From positions 1 through 30,275 of the forward strand of contig CAYRQM010000022.1 of assembly GCA_964426415.1 (NCBI GenBank): DNA of 30,275 nucleotides, in the 5' to 3' direction. How positions within the stretch are numbered: the first letter of the stretch is position 1; each line of letters opens with the position of its first letter. Source of the DNA: UBA3792 sp964426415. Lineage in GTDB: Bacteria > Bacillota > Clostridia > Christensenellales > CAG-138. Both the position numbers and the translations under genes were made by a program. The notes below the pieces were generated by a model, which worked only from the letters and a program-made list of their open reading frames with translations, searched no databases and was not told the DNA's origin. Shown here in pieces: positions 23,228-30,120 of this stretch.

Positions 23228-24254
23228 CGATCACGATTTGGCATTTTTGCTGCGCTACGAAAACATCGCATGGTACGATAACGGACAGGTGCGGATGCTG
23301 GATCGCCGCTTCTACCCAACGGAGGAACGGTTCGTCACCTGCCGCACCTACCAAGAGGTGGCGAAGGCCATTTCCGATATGGTCACCCAAAGCTACGGCC
23401 CGTTCCAAGCGGTGTACGCGGGCATGGCGCTGGCGGCGCACGCTTGCGCACACTTGCAGGCAGAAGAGCAGCTTGCCTATCTCAAGGCGGCAGCCGACTG
23501 CTTGGCGACGGCAAGACCCACCACCGAGCGCAAGATGCGCGTCATTTCCGACGCCTGCGAACAGGTTGCAAAGGACGCCCTGACTTGCGGCGAAAGCGCC
23601 GCGCTTGCCCTCCAAAACGCCATGCTGGAATGGCTGGAGGCGCGCTATGCGCGCATCGCAAAGATTGGGCGGTTCTTGGCAGAGAAAATTCCAAAGGGCG
23701 GCACGCTGTTGAGCATGTGCTATCCCGACTGCGATTACGGCATGACGCTGCGCGCCTGCCGCGAGCTGGGCAACGACGTGAAGCTCATCTGTCCCGAAAC
23801 GCGGCCGTATTTCCAAGGCGCCAAGCTGACGGCGTCCGTCGCCTACGACATGGGCTTCGACGTGACCGTCATCACCGACAATATGCCCGCGTGGACGATG
23901 GCGACCAAGCCGATCGACGTGTTCATGACCGCCGCCGACGTGATTACCGTCGATGGACATATCGTCAATAAGGTGGGTACATTCCAAGTGGCGCTGGCGG
24001 CGCGGCACTTTGGGATTCCGTACTACTGCACGGGCAATCCCAACGCGGTGCATCCCACCATCGCGGGCATCCGCATCGAGGAGCGCGACCCCGAAGAAGT
24101 CAAGCACGCCTTGGGGCTCCCCACCTGCAAGGCGGGCGTCAAGGCGTACTATCCCGCCTTCGACATCACCCCGCCGGAGCTGGTCACGGGCGTGGTCACC
24201 GACAAGGGCATCCTTGCGCCGGATCAGCTGCAACGGTACTTTGCGGGGGAATAG
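23220..24254 (+). CDS. MtnA / eIF2B-like sugar-1-phosphate isomerase homologue
   Basis: The protein has 344 residues. The start at 23220 follows GGGGAGG and overlaps the transporter gene by 8 bp. The C-terminal two-thirds match the eIF2B-alpha / methylthioribose-1-phosphate isomerase fold. TLLSMCYPDCDYG supplies a candidate catalytic Cys (C167) and MTAADVITVDGHIVNKVGTF a candidate Asp (D240); GNPNAVHPTIAGIRIEERDP ends the domain. The N-terminal RGAPAIG-type phosphate loop of true MtnA is replaced by FQAVYAG, so the substrate probably differs. Ribose-1,5-bisphosphate isomerase is a related option. Tight packing suggests that it works on a product of this sugar pathway, or has a regulatory role; neither is shown. 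Fold assignment is firm, function is not. Confidence 0.8.
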   Translation: MRNDHDLAFLLRYENIAWYDNGQVRMLDRRFYPTEERFVTCRTYQEVAKAISDMVTQSYGPFQAVYAGMALAAHACAHLQAEEQLAYLKAAADCLATARPTTERKMRVISDACEQVAKDALTCGESAALALQNAMLEWLEARYARIAKIGRFLAEKIPKGGTLLSMCYPDCDYGMTLRACRELGNDVKLICPETRPYFQGAKLTASVAYDMGFDVTVITDNMPAWTMATKPIDVFMTAADVITVDGHIVNKVGTFQVALAARHFGIPYYCTGNPNAVHPTIAGIRIEERDPEEVKHALGLPTCKAGVKAYYPAFDITPPELVTGVVTDKGILAPDQLQRYFAGE

Positions 24255-24271
24255 GGATTCGTGAATTGCGC

Positions 24272-24300
24272 AAAAATGGCGGTTTTTGACCGCCATTTTT
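24272..24300. terminator. Terminator of the carbohydrate operon
   Basis: AAAAATGGCGGT (24272-24283), loop TTTTG, ACCGCCATTTTT (24289-24300): a 12-bp perfect stem, followed by more T. It lies 17 bp past the last stop of the operon. The A/T ends make it usable from both sides. Confidence 0.93.
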
Positions 24301-24341
24301 GATTTTCAGAGTATGCGCGCAAGCCCCGCCGTTCCCCCGTG

Positions 24342-24414
24342 GTCATTCTGAGACCCGAAGTGCCGAAGAATCTCCCGCTTGCGTTCGAGATCCTTCGCCG
24401 AAGCGCAGGATGAC
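24342..24414 (+). repeat. REP-like dispersed element, copy 5
   Basis: It begins GTCATTCTGAG, contains CGAAGAATCTCCCGC and CGAGATCCTTCGCC, and ends GCAGGATGAC. It is complete and has the same orientation as the copy at 9714. Confidence 0.85.
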
Positions 24415-24420
24415 AGACGG

Positions 24421-24609
24421 GTGGTATTTGCGTCCCTTTCCCGAAAAGCGTGTCAACGGGTATTCCCGCAAAAGGTTGGCAGCGCCGCGACGTGCCTTTC
24501 CCAAAAATCGTGTACGCGGGGTTACCCGCAAAAGGTTGACAGCGCCGCGACGTGCCTTTCCCAAAAATCGTGTACGCGGGGTTACCCGCAAAAGGTTGGC
24601 AGCGCCGCG
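24421..24609 (+). repeat. 60-bp tandem repeat, three units
   Basis: The units at 24481-24540 and 24541-24600 differ at one base (GTTGAC versus GTTGGC at the end). The first unit (24421-24480) is clearly diverged at its 5' side but keeps CTTTCCCGAAAAGCGTGT and CCCGCAAAAGGTTGGC. A nine-base start of a fourth unit follows. The unit contains CCCAAAAATCGTGTACGCGG. A single inverted copy is at 13893-13937. Confidence 0.92.
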
Positions 24610-24614
24610 TAGGC

Positions 24615-24760
24615 GTCGTGAGGGCGCTTGCAACCGAACAGCCGAAGCGAGCGCGTGACCTTTTGCGGAGAGGAGGCGCGACGGAACGGGCGAGCAATGG
24701 CGGATGAGGCGAAGCCGAAGGAGCCGTTGCGAACGAAGTGCAGTCCGCGCCGACGAGAGG
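24615..24760 (+). repeat. GC-rich dispersed module (G module), copy 2
   Basis: It runs from GTCGTGAGGGCGCTTGCAACC through GACCTTTTGCGGAGAGGAGG to GTCCGCGCCGACGAGAGG. It is repeated with a period of 138 bp by the copy that follows and is present inverted at 13727-13855. Confidence 0.82.
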
Positions 24761-24890
24761 GCGTTTGCAACCGAACAGCCGCAGCGAGCGCGTGACCTTT
24801 TGCGGAGAGGAGGCGCGACGGAGCAGCGAACGGCGCTTTCCGCAGAAAGAGCCGTAAGTAAAGCGAAGTCCGCGCCGACGAGAGGACGAA
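24761..24890 (+). repeat. GC-rich dispersed module (G module), copy 3
   Basis: It starts GCGTTTGCAACCGAACAGCC and ends GTCCGCGCCGACGAGAGG, like copy 2. The middle differs (GAGCAGCGAACGGCGC ... GAGCCGTAAGTAAAGCG), so it is a diverged tandem copy. Confidence 0.8.
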
Positions 24891-24924
24891 TGTCCCCGAA
24901 ATCGCATCCTTTCCGTTATGCCGC

Positions 24925-24953
24925 TTGCAAATCATGCACGAATACGATATGAT
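24925..24953 (+). promoter_or_regulatory. Promoter of the Crp/Fnr regulator
   Basis: TTGCAA (24925-24930), 17-bp spacer, TATGAT (24948-24953), just upstream of the ribosome binding site. The -35 is identical to that of the DUF1292 gene. Confidence 0.72.
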
Positions 24954-24960
24954 AACATAT

Positions 24961-24969
24961 GGAGGGAGG
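24961..24969 (+). promoter_or_regulatory. Ribosome binding site deciding a GTG start
   Basis: GGAGGGAGG lies 7 nt before GTG at 24977. The only nearby upstream in-frame ATG (24959) would place this site inside the coding region, so GTG is preferred. Confidence 0.75.
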
Positions 24970-24976
24970 CGCGATT

Positions 24977-25597
24977 GTGGATTTCAACAAGAACGACAGC
25001 ATGTCCCCATGCAAGCTCATCGATTCGATCCCACCGGAATACCTGAACGCTTCGGAGCGGATTTCGTTCTCGACGGGCGCATACATCACCAGCCCGAACG
25101 AGCCGGTCAAATGCTTCTACATTTTGCTTTCGGGCAGCGCCAAGCTGGTCTACGAGGGGCCGAAGGGCGAACATCTCATCCTCGACCTGTACCACGCGGG
25201 CGATTTCTTCGGTGAAATGGAAATCATCGGTCTGAAGACGGTCGACCGTGCCATCATCGCATTGACGCCCTGCGAAGCGTTTCGCTTTTCCAAGCGGCAA
25301 TTCTTCGATCTGTGGGACGGCGCGAGCACCTTTTCGCATCTCATCCTGTACGTCCTGTCCGATCGGCTGCTGCGCGCAGGGGACGACCGTGTCTATGCCG
25401 AGCAGACGGTACTGCGGGAAAAGGTCTTTCGCATCATCCAGAACAACATCAACGCACGCGGCTGCTTTTTGTACACCAAGAATATCCTTGCCGAGATGTC
25501 CGGCATCTCGATTCGCAGTCTCAACCGCACGCTCAAGGAGCTTGCCGATTCGGGACTGATCGTCCAAAGCGGCGGCACGCTGCGGCTGCACATCTGA
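24977..25597 (+). CDS. Crp/Fnr family transcriptional regulator
   Basis: The protein has 206 residues and is read from a GTG start. Residues about 15-120 form a cyclic-nucleotide-binding-like beta roll (FYILLSGSAKLVYEGPKGE, then FFGEMEIIG). The residues that bind cAMP in CRP are not clearly kept, and there is no N-terminal Cys cluster as in FNR. A dimer helix follows, then a winged HTH (about 160-200) with NILAEMSGISIRSLNRTLKE as reader helix region. The general layout recalls YeiL-type regulators. Promoter and terminator make it monocistronic. The ahcY gene lies 113 bp downstream and is a possible target, but no shared operator could be recognised. Confidence 0.88.
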   Translation: MDFNKNDSMSPCKLIDSIPPEYLNASERISFSTGAYITSPNEPVKCFYILLSGSAKLVYEGPKGEHLILDLYHAGDFFGEMEIIGLKTVDRAIIALTPCEAFRFSKRQFFDLWDGASTFSHLILYVLSDRLLRAGDDRVYAEQTVLREKVFRIIQNNINARGCFLYTKNILAEMSGISIRSLNRTLKELADSGLIVQSGGTLRLHI

Positions 25598-25604
25598 TTC
25601 TTTG

Positions 25605-25635
25605 CCTCGTTCCGTTCGGAGCGGGGCGTTTTTTT
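25605..25635 (+). terminator. Intrinsic terminator of the Crp/Fnr gene
   Basis: CCTCGTTCC and GGAGCGGGG pair over 9 bp with two G-U pairs around a 4-nt loop, followed by CG and a run of T. It starts 7 bp past the stop codon. Confidence 0.85.
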
Positions 25636-25681
25636 GTGACGGTGTTGGACAAATGTCCTTTTCCCGCCGCCGCCGATTTTG

Positions 25682-25687
25682 TACAAT
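25682..25687 (+). promoter_or_regulatory. -10 element upstream of ahcY
   Basis: TACAAT lies 23 bp before the ahcY start, preceded by ATTTTG. At the 17-bp distance only a weak TTTTCC (25659-25664) can serve as -35, so this promoter may need an activator. The Crp/Fnr regulator encoded just upstream is a candidate. Confidence 0.5.
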
Positions 25688-25710
25688 GCAGATAGAAACA
25701 GGAGGTTGAC

Positions 25711-26952
25711 ATGGATTCTCACATTGCAGACATTCAACTTAAGGACGAAGGGCATCAGCGCATCGATTGGGTGGCGCGCCACATGCCCGTGCTGAACGCC
25801 ATCGGCGATCGCTTTGCGCGTGAACAGCCTTTTCGGGGGCTGCGCATCGCGCTGTCCATCCACTTAGAGGCGAAAACGGCATATCTTGCCAAGACGCTGG
25901 CACGCGGCGGCGCCGAGCTGTATGTGTCCGGCTCCAATCGGCTCTCCACGCAGGACAGCATCTGTGCGGCGCTGGTGGACGACGGCATCACGGTCAACGC
26001 CATTCACGGCGCGTCCCAAGCGGACACGATCGAACTTTGGAAGAACACGCTTTCGTGCCATCCCCATGTGGTGATTGACGACGGCAGCGACCTCATCAAT
26101 CTGCTGCTGGGCGACTGCAGCGCGTACGCCGACTGCCTGTTGGGCGGCTGTGAGGAAACCACCTCCGGCGTGCAGCGGCTGCATGGCTGGGCGCGCAGCG
26201 GGCGGCTGACGTTCCCCGTTATGGCGGTGAACGACGCACGCACCAAGAGCTATTTTGACAACACCTATGGCACGGGTCAAACCACATGGGACGCGATCAT
26301 GCGCACCACCAACACGCAGATCAACGGCAAAACGGTGGTGGTGGCAGGCTACGGCTACTGCGGCAGAGGCGTCGCCAAGGTCGCCCAAGGCTTGGGCGCG
26401 CAGGTCATTGTCACCGAGATCGATCCGGTCAAATCCATTTTGGCAATCATGGACGGGTATCGCGCCATGTCTATGGAAGAAGCGGCGCCCCTTGGCGACA
26501 TCTTTGTGACGGTCACCGCATGCTGCGACGTGCTGCGCCCCGAACATTTCGCCGTGATGAAGGACAATGCCATCGTTGCCAACGCGGGTCATTTCAACAT
26601 CGAAATCGACTTGGACGGGCTTGCCGCCATGGCGGTGAGCAAGAAGGCAATGCGCAACAATTTGGACGGCTACCTGCTGCCTTCCGGACGCACCGTCTGC
26701 GTGGTGGCGGAAGGCGGGCTGTGCAACATTGCGGCGGCGGACGGGCATCCCATGGAAATCATGGATATGTCCTTTGCCCTGCAGGCGCTGGGCGCGGAAT
26801 ACATCGTCAAGCAGGCGGGCAAGCTGCCCGCGGGCGTCATCGCCATTTCGGACGCCATCGATCGGCATGTGGGCGAGCTGAAGCTCAAGGCGCTGGGCGG
26901 TTCCTTCGATACGCTCAACGAAAAGCAAGCGCGGTATCTTTTGGGTCATTGA
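25711..26952 (+). CDS. ahcY: S-adenosylhomocysteine hydrolase, short form
   Basis: The protein has 413 residues; the start follows AGGAGG at 5 nt. It splits S-adenosylhomocysteine to adenosine and homocysteine with bound NAD. Conserved parts are SIHLEAKTAYL (H51), VIDDGSDLI, GGCEETTSGVQRL (E149), AVNDARTKSYFDNTYGTGQ (K179, D183), the NAD loop GYGYCGRG and NAGHFNIEID. It lacks the C-terminal Lys/Tyr tail (KPDHYRY type) that reaches the NAD of the partner subunit in long forms and ends QARYLLGH. Short forms are known from Thermotoga and archaea. Some archaeal relatives prefer S-inosylhomocysteine, so the substrate preference is open. The SBP gene follows after 49 bp with no plus-strand terminator between. 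Confidence 0.93.
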   Translation: MDSHIADIQLKDEGHQRIDWVARHMPVLNAIGDRFAREQPFRGLRIALSIHLEAKTAYLAKTLARGGAELYVSGSNRLSTQDSICAALVDDGITVNAIHGASQADTIELWKNTLSCHPHVVIDDGSDLINLLLGDCSAYADCLLGGCEETTSGVQRLHGWARSGRLTFPVMAVNDARTKSYFDNTYGTGQTTWDAIMRTTNTQINGKTVVVAGYGYCGRGVAKVAQGLGAQVIVTEIDPVKSILAIMDGYRAMSMEEAAPLGDIFVTVTACCDVLRPEHFAVMKDNAIVANAGHFNIEIDLDGLAAMAVSKKAMRNNLDGYLLPSGRTVCVVAEGGLCNIAAADGHPMEIMDMSFALQALGAEYIVKQAGKLPAGVIAISDAIDRHVGELKLKALGGSFDTLNEKQARYLLGH

Positions 26953-26976
26953 TTCATACCCGTCTATCGGGATGAA
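26953..26976. other. Intercistronic hairpin between ahcY and the SBP gene
   Basis: TTCATACCCG and CGGGATGAA form a 9-bp stem with one bulged A and a loop TCTAT, starting directly after the ahcY stop. On the plus strand it is followed by A, not T, so it is not a plus-strand terminator. It may protect or separate the transcript parts. Confidence 0.5.
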
Positions 26977-27001
26977 ATAAAAAAAGGAGAGGTTAGGTTA
27001 C

Positions 27002-28138
27002 ATGAAAAGGTTGTTGAAGATCTTGAGTATGGTGTGTGCCGTGTTGATGTTGGCACTCTGTATCGTTGGATGCAACAAGGAGCAAGCGCCCGATGCGGAC
27101 GCGACGCCCACCGACGTGGTCGCGGTGACGGATGCACCCGCAGATCCGACGGCGGAGCCGGCGCCCACACGGGAACCCCAGCGGATCGTCTGCTTGGCGC
27201 CCAACATGGTCGAAATCGTCTATGCATTGGGTCTTGGGGATGAGATTGTTGGTTGGTCTGCTTACACGGACTACCCGCCCGAAGTGGAAGAACGGGAGGG
27301 CTGGGTCCCCTATGGTGACTACTACTACACCGACACGGCGGACTTCAATGTGGATGCAGAGCTCGCCAAGGACGTCGCCGTCGTATCCAAGTTCTACGAT
27401 TGCAATTACGACGTGATTGCTGCCGTAGAGCCCACCATCCTCTTTGGCTTCGGCTCTGCCCAGACAGAAATGGTCGAGCAGCTCAAGACGATGGGCTACG
27501 CCGCGTACAACTATGAGCCCGCCACCTTGGACGACGTGTACACCATGATGGTGGACATGGGCAACCTGTTGGGCGTAGGCGACTATGCACAGCAGCTGGT
27601 TGACGGCTACTACGCCGAGATCGAAGAGATCAAGGCTGTCACCGCCAATCTCCAGTCCGTTCCCGTCTACTTCGAAATCGCGCACCGCGTAGACTACGGC
27701 GAATACGGCGCCTACGGCCCGTACACCAACGCATCCGGCTCGCCGTTTGACGACATGATGACCATTGCGGGCGGCACGAACATCTTCGAAGACATGCAGG
27801 GCGACTATGTTGAGGTCACCTATGAGCAGGTCGTCGAGAAGAACCCCGTCGTAATCATGTCCCCCTATTGGCCCAACGCGTTGGACGAAGAGGTCACAAC
27901 CCTCTACGAAATCATGACGCGACCGGGGTTTGAAACCACCGCTGCGGTCAAGGCGGGACGCGTGTACTACTACGATTCCAGCCTGATGAAGCGGTTTGGC
28001 CCTCGCACCATCACCGCCATCAAGAAGCTGGCGTACCTGCTGCACCCGTACTACTTCGAGAACCCCGAAAACTCGGTTTCTCCGTGGGAGCTGGGCAAGA
28101 TCGACGTGTTTGAATCCTTCCCCGCACCGCTGCATTGA
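27002..28138 (+). CDS. Substrate-binding lipoprotein of an iron-siderophore / corrinoid type ABC importer
   Basis: The protein has 378 residues. The lipoprotein signal ends LCIVGC with Cys24 as lipid site. A Thr/Pro/Asp-rich linker (25-58) precedes the periplasmic-binding-protein type III domain (Peripla_BP_2, BtuF/FhuD class). It opens RIVCLAPNMVEIVYALGLGDEIVGW, has the DVIAAVEPTILFGF strand, the long backbone helix near YAQQLVDGYYAEIEEI and closes with the VKAGRVYYYDSS strand. Class members bind ferric siderophores, haem or cobalamin; the ligand cannot be read from sequence. No permease or ATPase gene lies within the window, so it must use a transporter encoded elsewhere. The ribosome site (AGGAG) lies about 12 nt away, which is long. 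Confidence 0.87.
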   Translation: MKRLLKILSMVCAVLMLALCIVGCNKEQAPDADATPTDVVAVTDAPADPTAEPAPTREPQRIVCLAPNMVEIVYALGLGDEIVGWSAYTDYPPEVEEREGWVPYGDYYYTDTADFNVDAELAKDVAVVSKFYDCNYDVIAAVEPTILFGFGSAQTEMVEQLKTMGYAAYNYEPATLDDVYTMMVDMGNLLGVGDYAQQLVDGYYAEIEEIKAVTANLQSVPVYFEIAHRVDYGEYGAYGPYTNASGSPFDDMMTIAGGTNIFEDMQGDYVEVTYEQVVEKNPVVIMSPYWPNALDEEVTTLYEIMTRPGFETTAAVKAGRVYYYDSSLMKRFGPRTITAIKKLAYLLHPYYFENPENSVSPWELGKIDVFESFPAPLH

Positions 28139-28154
28139 CGTTCCCCCCTAAGAA

Positions 28155-28181
28155 AAGGGCCTCCGACGGGAGGCTCTTTTT
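28155..28181 (+). terminator. Intrinsic terminator of the SBP gene
   Basis: AAGGGCCTCC (28155-28164), loop GACG, GGAGGCTCTT (28169-28178) with one G-U pair, then T. It starts 17 bp past the stop codon. Confidence 0.9.
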
Positions 28182-28191
28182 GTGGCTGCAA

Positions 28192-28237
28192 TCCCGAAAG
28201 AGGGCAGCAGAAAGGCGTTCCCTGTTGCCTCTTGCGG
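28192..28237. repeat. Imperfect inverted repeat between two terminators
   Basis: TCCCGAAAGAGGGCA and TGCCTCTTGCGGGA can pair over about 14 bp with two irregularities around a loop of 18 nt. No T run follows. It sits exactly between two convergent terminators. Role unknown. Confidence 0.5.
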
Positions 28238-28243
28238 GAAAGG

Positions 28244-28271
28244 AAAGAGCCTCCGAAAACGGGGGCTCTTT
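28244..28271. terminator. Terminator of the SH3/dockerin gene
   Basis: AAAGAGCCTCCG (28244-28255), loop AAAA, CGGGGGCTCTTT (28260-28271): a 12-bp stem with one G-U. On the minus strand it follows the stop at 28318 by 46 bp. It resembles the nearby terminator at 28155 in its GAGCCTCC core. Confidence 0.82.
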
Positions 28272-28317
28272 GTGTTCGATGCAACCGGGATGCGTCTTTG
28301 ACGCGCTGCTTTTGGCG

Positions 28318-30120
28318 TTAGCCGTCGGTGGACGTGGTGAGCGTCACATATTCGACGCTGATGTAGCCTTCTTCGTCGGTGTCCACAAGCCGCACCTTGT
28401 ACCATTTCTTGTCGGCGCTCTGCCCCAAGATGCCAAGGTCGGTGTTGAGGGCAAGGGCTTTGAGCTTGGTGGAGGTGGTCGAGGGCCCTGCGCGGAAATT
28501 GACGTCGGCGGCATTCACGATCGCCCAATACACGATGCGCTCGTTGGTGAAGGTGAGATAATTGCCGTGTACCCAAGCCAACGTACCGGTGCCTTCCGGC
28601 TGAATTTGATACCAAATGGAGCCGTCGGACGCCGCCTTCTTGACAAAGACGTAGACCACGGTGTTTTTCTTGAGCGTATCGACCAAGGTATTTTCGACGC
28701 CTGCGCCGGTGCGGATGTTGACGCCGGAAGCGTTGATCTTGGCTTTGGCGGTCACGCCGTCCTTGGTGGAGGGATTCGTCGCGGCGGATGCCGTGGGCGA
28801 AGCGGAGGCTGTAGCAGTCGCCGTGGGCGTCGCGGAGGGCGTCGGCGTGGGCGCAACGATCGTGGCGTCGGCGGTGCCCGTGATGGTTACGAATTCTTTG
28901 AGAACATAGCCTTCGACCTCACAGGATGGGATGCGCACGAGATAGTAGTCGCCCGTTTGCGCAAGGATGCCGAGCTTCGTTCCGCTTGGCAGCGTGCAAT
29001 ACAGTGCGGCGCCGTCCTTTGCCTCTACGCGCAGGTAGATTTGTGAGGCGGCGACTTCGCCGAAGGCGGACAGGCGGGTGGTGGTCAGCTTGACGTATTT
29101 GGAGGCGCAATAGCCCCATTCGCCCGTGGCTTTCACCTGCACAAAGTACCAGCTGTCGATCTTGTGGTAGACGAACACCTCGGCGTTGCGCACCATGGTG
29201 GTGACAATCTCGCCGTCGGCGGCGGCAAACTTGCGCAGGTACAGCTCGTCCGCGTCGATCTTGCCGCAGGCGGTCAAGCCGGTGGAGATGGACGGGATGG
29301 CGGGATCGTCAAGCGGCAGCGCCGTGTAGGCGATGGCGGAGGCGTTTGCAAGCGTCGCGCCGCCGATGAGGTTGATGGAGTCAACCGTTTCCAGCATTTG
29401 GATGAAATCCTTCATCACATAGCCTTCGATGGTGGTGCCGCAAAGGCGAATCTCTGCCCAGTTGCCCACCGTGCGCAGCACGCCCACATGCGTGTTGGCG
29501 GAAATCGTCGTGCCCGTCAGCCCCGTGGAAAGCCCAAGGCCCTTATATAAGGAAAGGGAAGCGGTGGTAACACCCCATTGGGTGAGCCGCGTATTGGACA
29601 GCGTCACATAGTCGTTCAGTGCGGAAACGTAGCCCTCCAGCCCGATGTGCGCTGCGGTGGTGGACGCCGTCACCTTGACGTAGTACCAATCCCCCACCTT
29701 GTGATACAGGTTGACCTTGTCGCCCCGCACCAGCATGGCAATTTCGGCGTAGGTGTTGGCAGCGCCTGCGCGCAGCCGCAGCTCGTGCGCTTCGATCACA
29801 CCGGATGCCGTCACGGCTTCGTCTGCCGCGCTGCCGATGACGCAGGTGCCGGCGGAAGGATCCAAATCGACGGTCATACGCAGAATGCGGGAAGCGTCGG
29901 CTGCCGTCACACTGCCGTCGCCGGTGACGTCGCAGACCAGCTTTTGCGTTGCGCTCAGCGTGACCATGTCCACCGTCGAGCGCAGCACAATGGTGGCATC
30001 CGCTGCGGTGACCTTCCCATCCAAGTTCGCATCGCCGTAGGGATACGACGCAGCGCCTGCAATCGGGACGAGAACAAGCAGCAAAACGGCTGCCAAAACG
30101 CCTGCAAGCAGTTTCTTCAT
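28318..30120 (-). CDS. Secreted protein with N-terminal dockerin and six SH3-like modules
   Basis: The protein has 600 residues. The start at 30120 follows GGGGGAG at 7 nt. A signal peptide (1-24) is followed at once by a type I dockerin (about 27-85) with two calcium loops, GDANLDGKVTAADA and CDVTGDGSVTAADA, each followed by a helix with ILR or VLR. Six bacterial SH3-like modules follow in three pairs, with one Thr/Pro/Ala linker (about 430-460) before the last pair. Recurrent strings are LRxxA near each start, a DWYYV-like strand and a closing EGYV-type strand. SH3b modules usually bind peptidoglycan or wall polymers. The protein could thus dock a cohesin protein to the wall, or be held by one. 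No catalytic domain is visible. Dockerins are more often C-terminal. Confidence 0.88.
   Translation of the reverse strand: MKKLLAGVLAAVLLLVLVPIAGAASYPYGDANLDGKVTAADATIVLRSTVDMVTLSATQKLVCDVTGDGSVTAADASRILRMTVDLDPSAGTCVIGSAADEAVTASGVIEAHELRLRAGAANTYAEIAMLVRGDKVNLYHKVGDWYYVKVTASTTAAHIGLEGYVSALNDYVTLSNTRLTQWGVTTASLSLYKGLGLSTGLTGTTISANTHVGVLRTVGNWAEIRLCGTTIEGYVMKDFIQMLETVDSINLIGGATLANASAIAYTALPLDDPAIPSISTGLTACGKIDADELYLRKFAAADGEIVTTMVRNAEVFVYHKIDSWYFVQVKATGEWGYCASKYVKLTTTRLSAFGEVAASQIYLRVEAKDGAALYCTLPSGTKLGILAQTGDYYLVRIPSCEVEGYVLKEFVTITGTADATIVAPTPTPSATPTATATASASPTASAATNPSTKDGVTAKAKINASGVNIRTGAGVENTLVDTLKKNTVVYVFVKKAASDGSIWYQIQPEGTGTLAWVHGNYLTFTNERIVYWAIVNAADVNFRAGPSTTSTKLKALALNTDLGILGQSADKKWYKVRLVDTDEEGYISVEYVTLTTSTDG

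Larger units (their letters stand above)
24301..24920. other. Repeat island without genes
   Basis: In order, this 620-bp stretch holds a REP-like element, three tandem 60-bp units and two copies of a GC-rich module, each described separately. Open frames exist on both strands, but they follow the repeat structure, change with each unit and match nothing. Confidence 0.75.

Noticed and set aside
24421..24609. A CRISPR array or attachment site made from the 60-bp units
   Set aside because: The whole 60-bp unit is repeated without variable spacers, and no integrase or tRNA is near.
26953..27001. A cobalamin or iron riboswitch before the SBP gene
   Set aside because: The gap is only 49 bp and holds one small hairpin; no B12-box or other conserved riboswitch core is visible.
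26993..28135. A 380-codon minus-strand frame opposite the SBP gene
   Set aside because: It covers the SBP gene almost exactly in antisense; the plus strand has a lipobox, a full binding-protein domain and a terminator.
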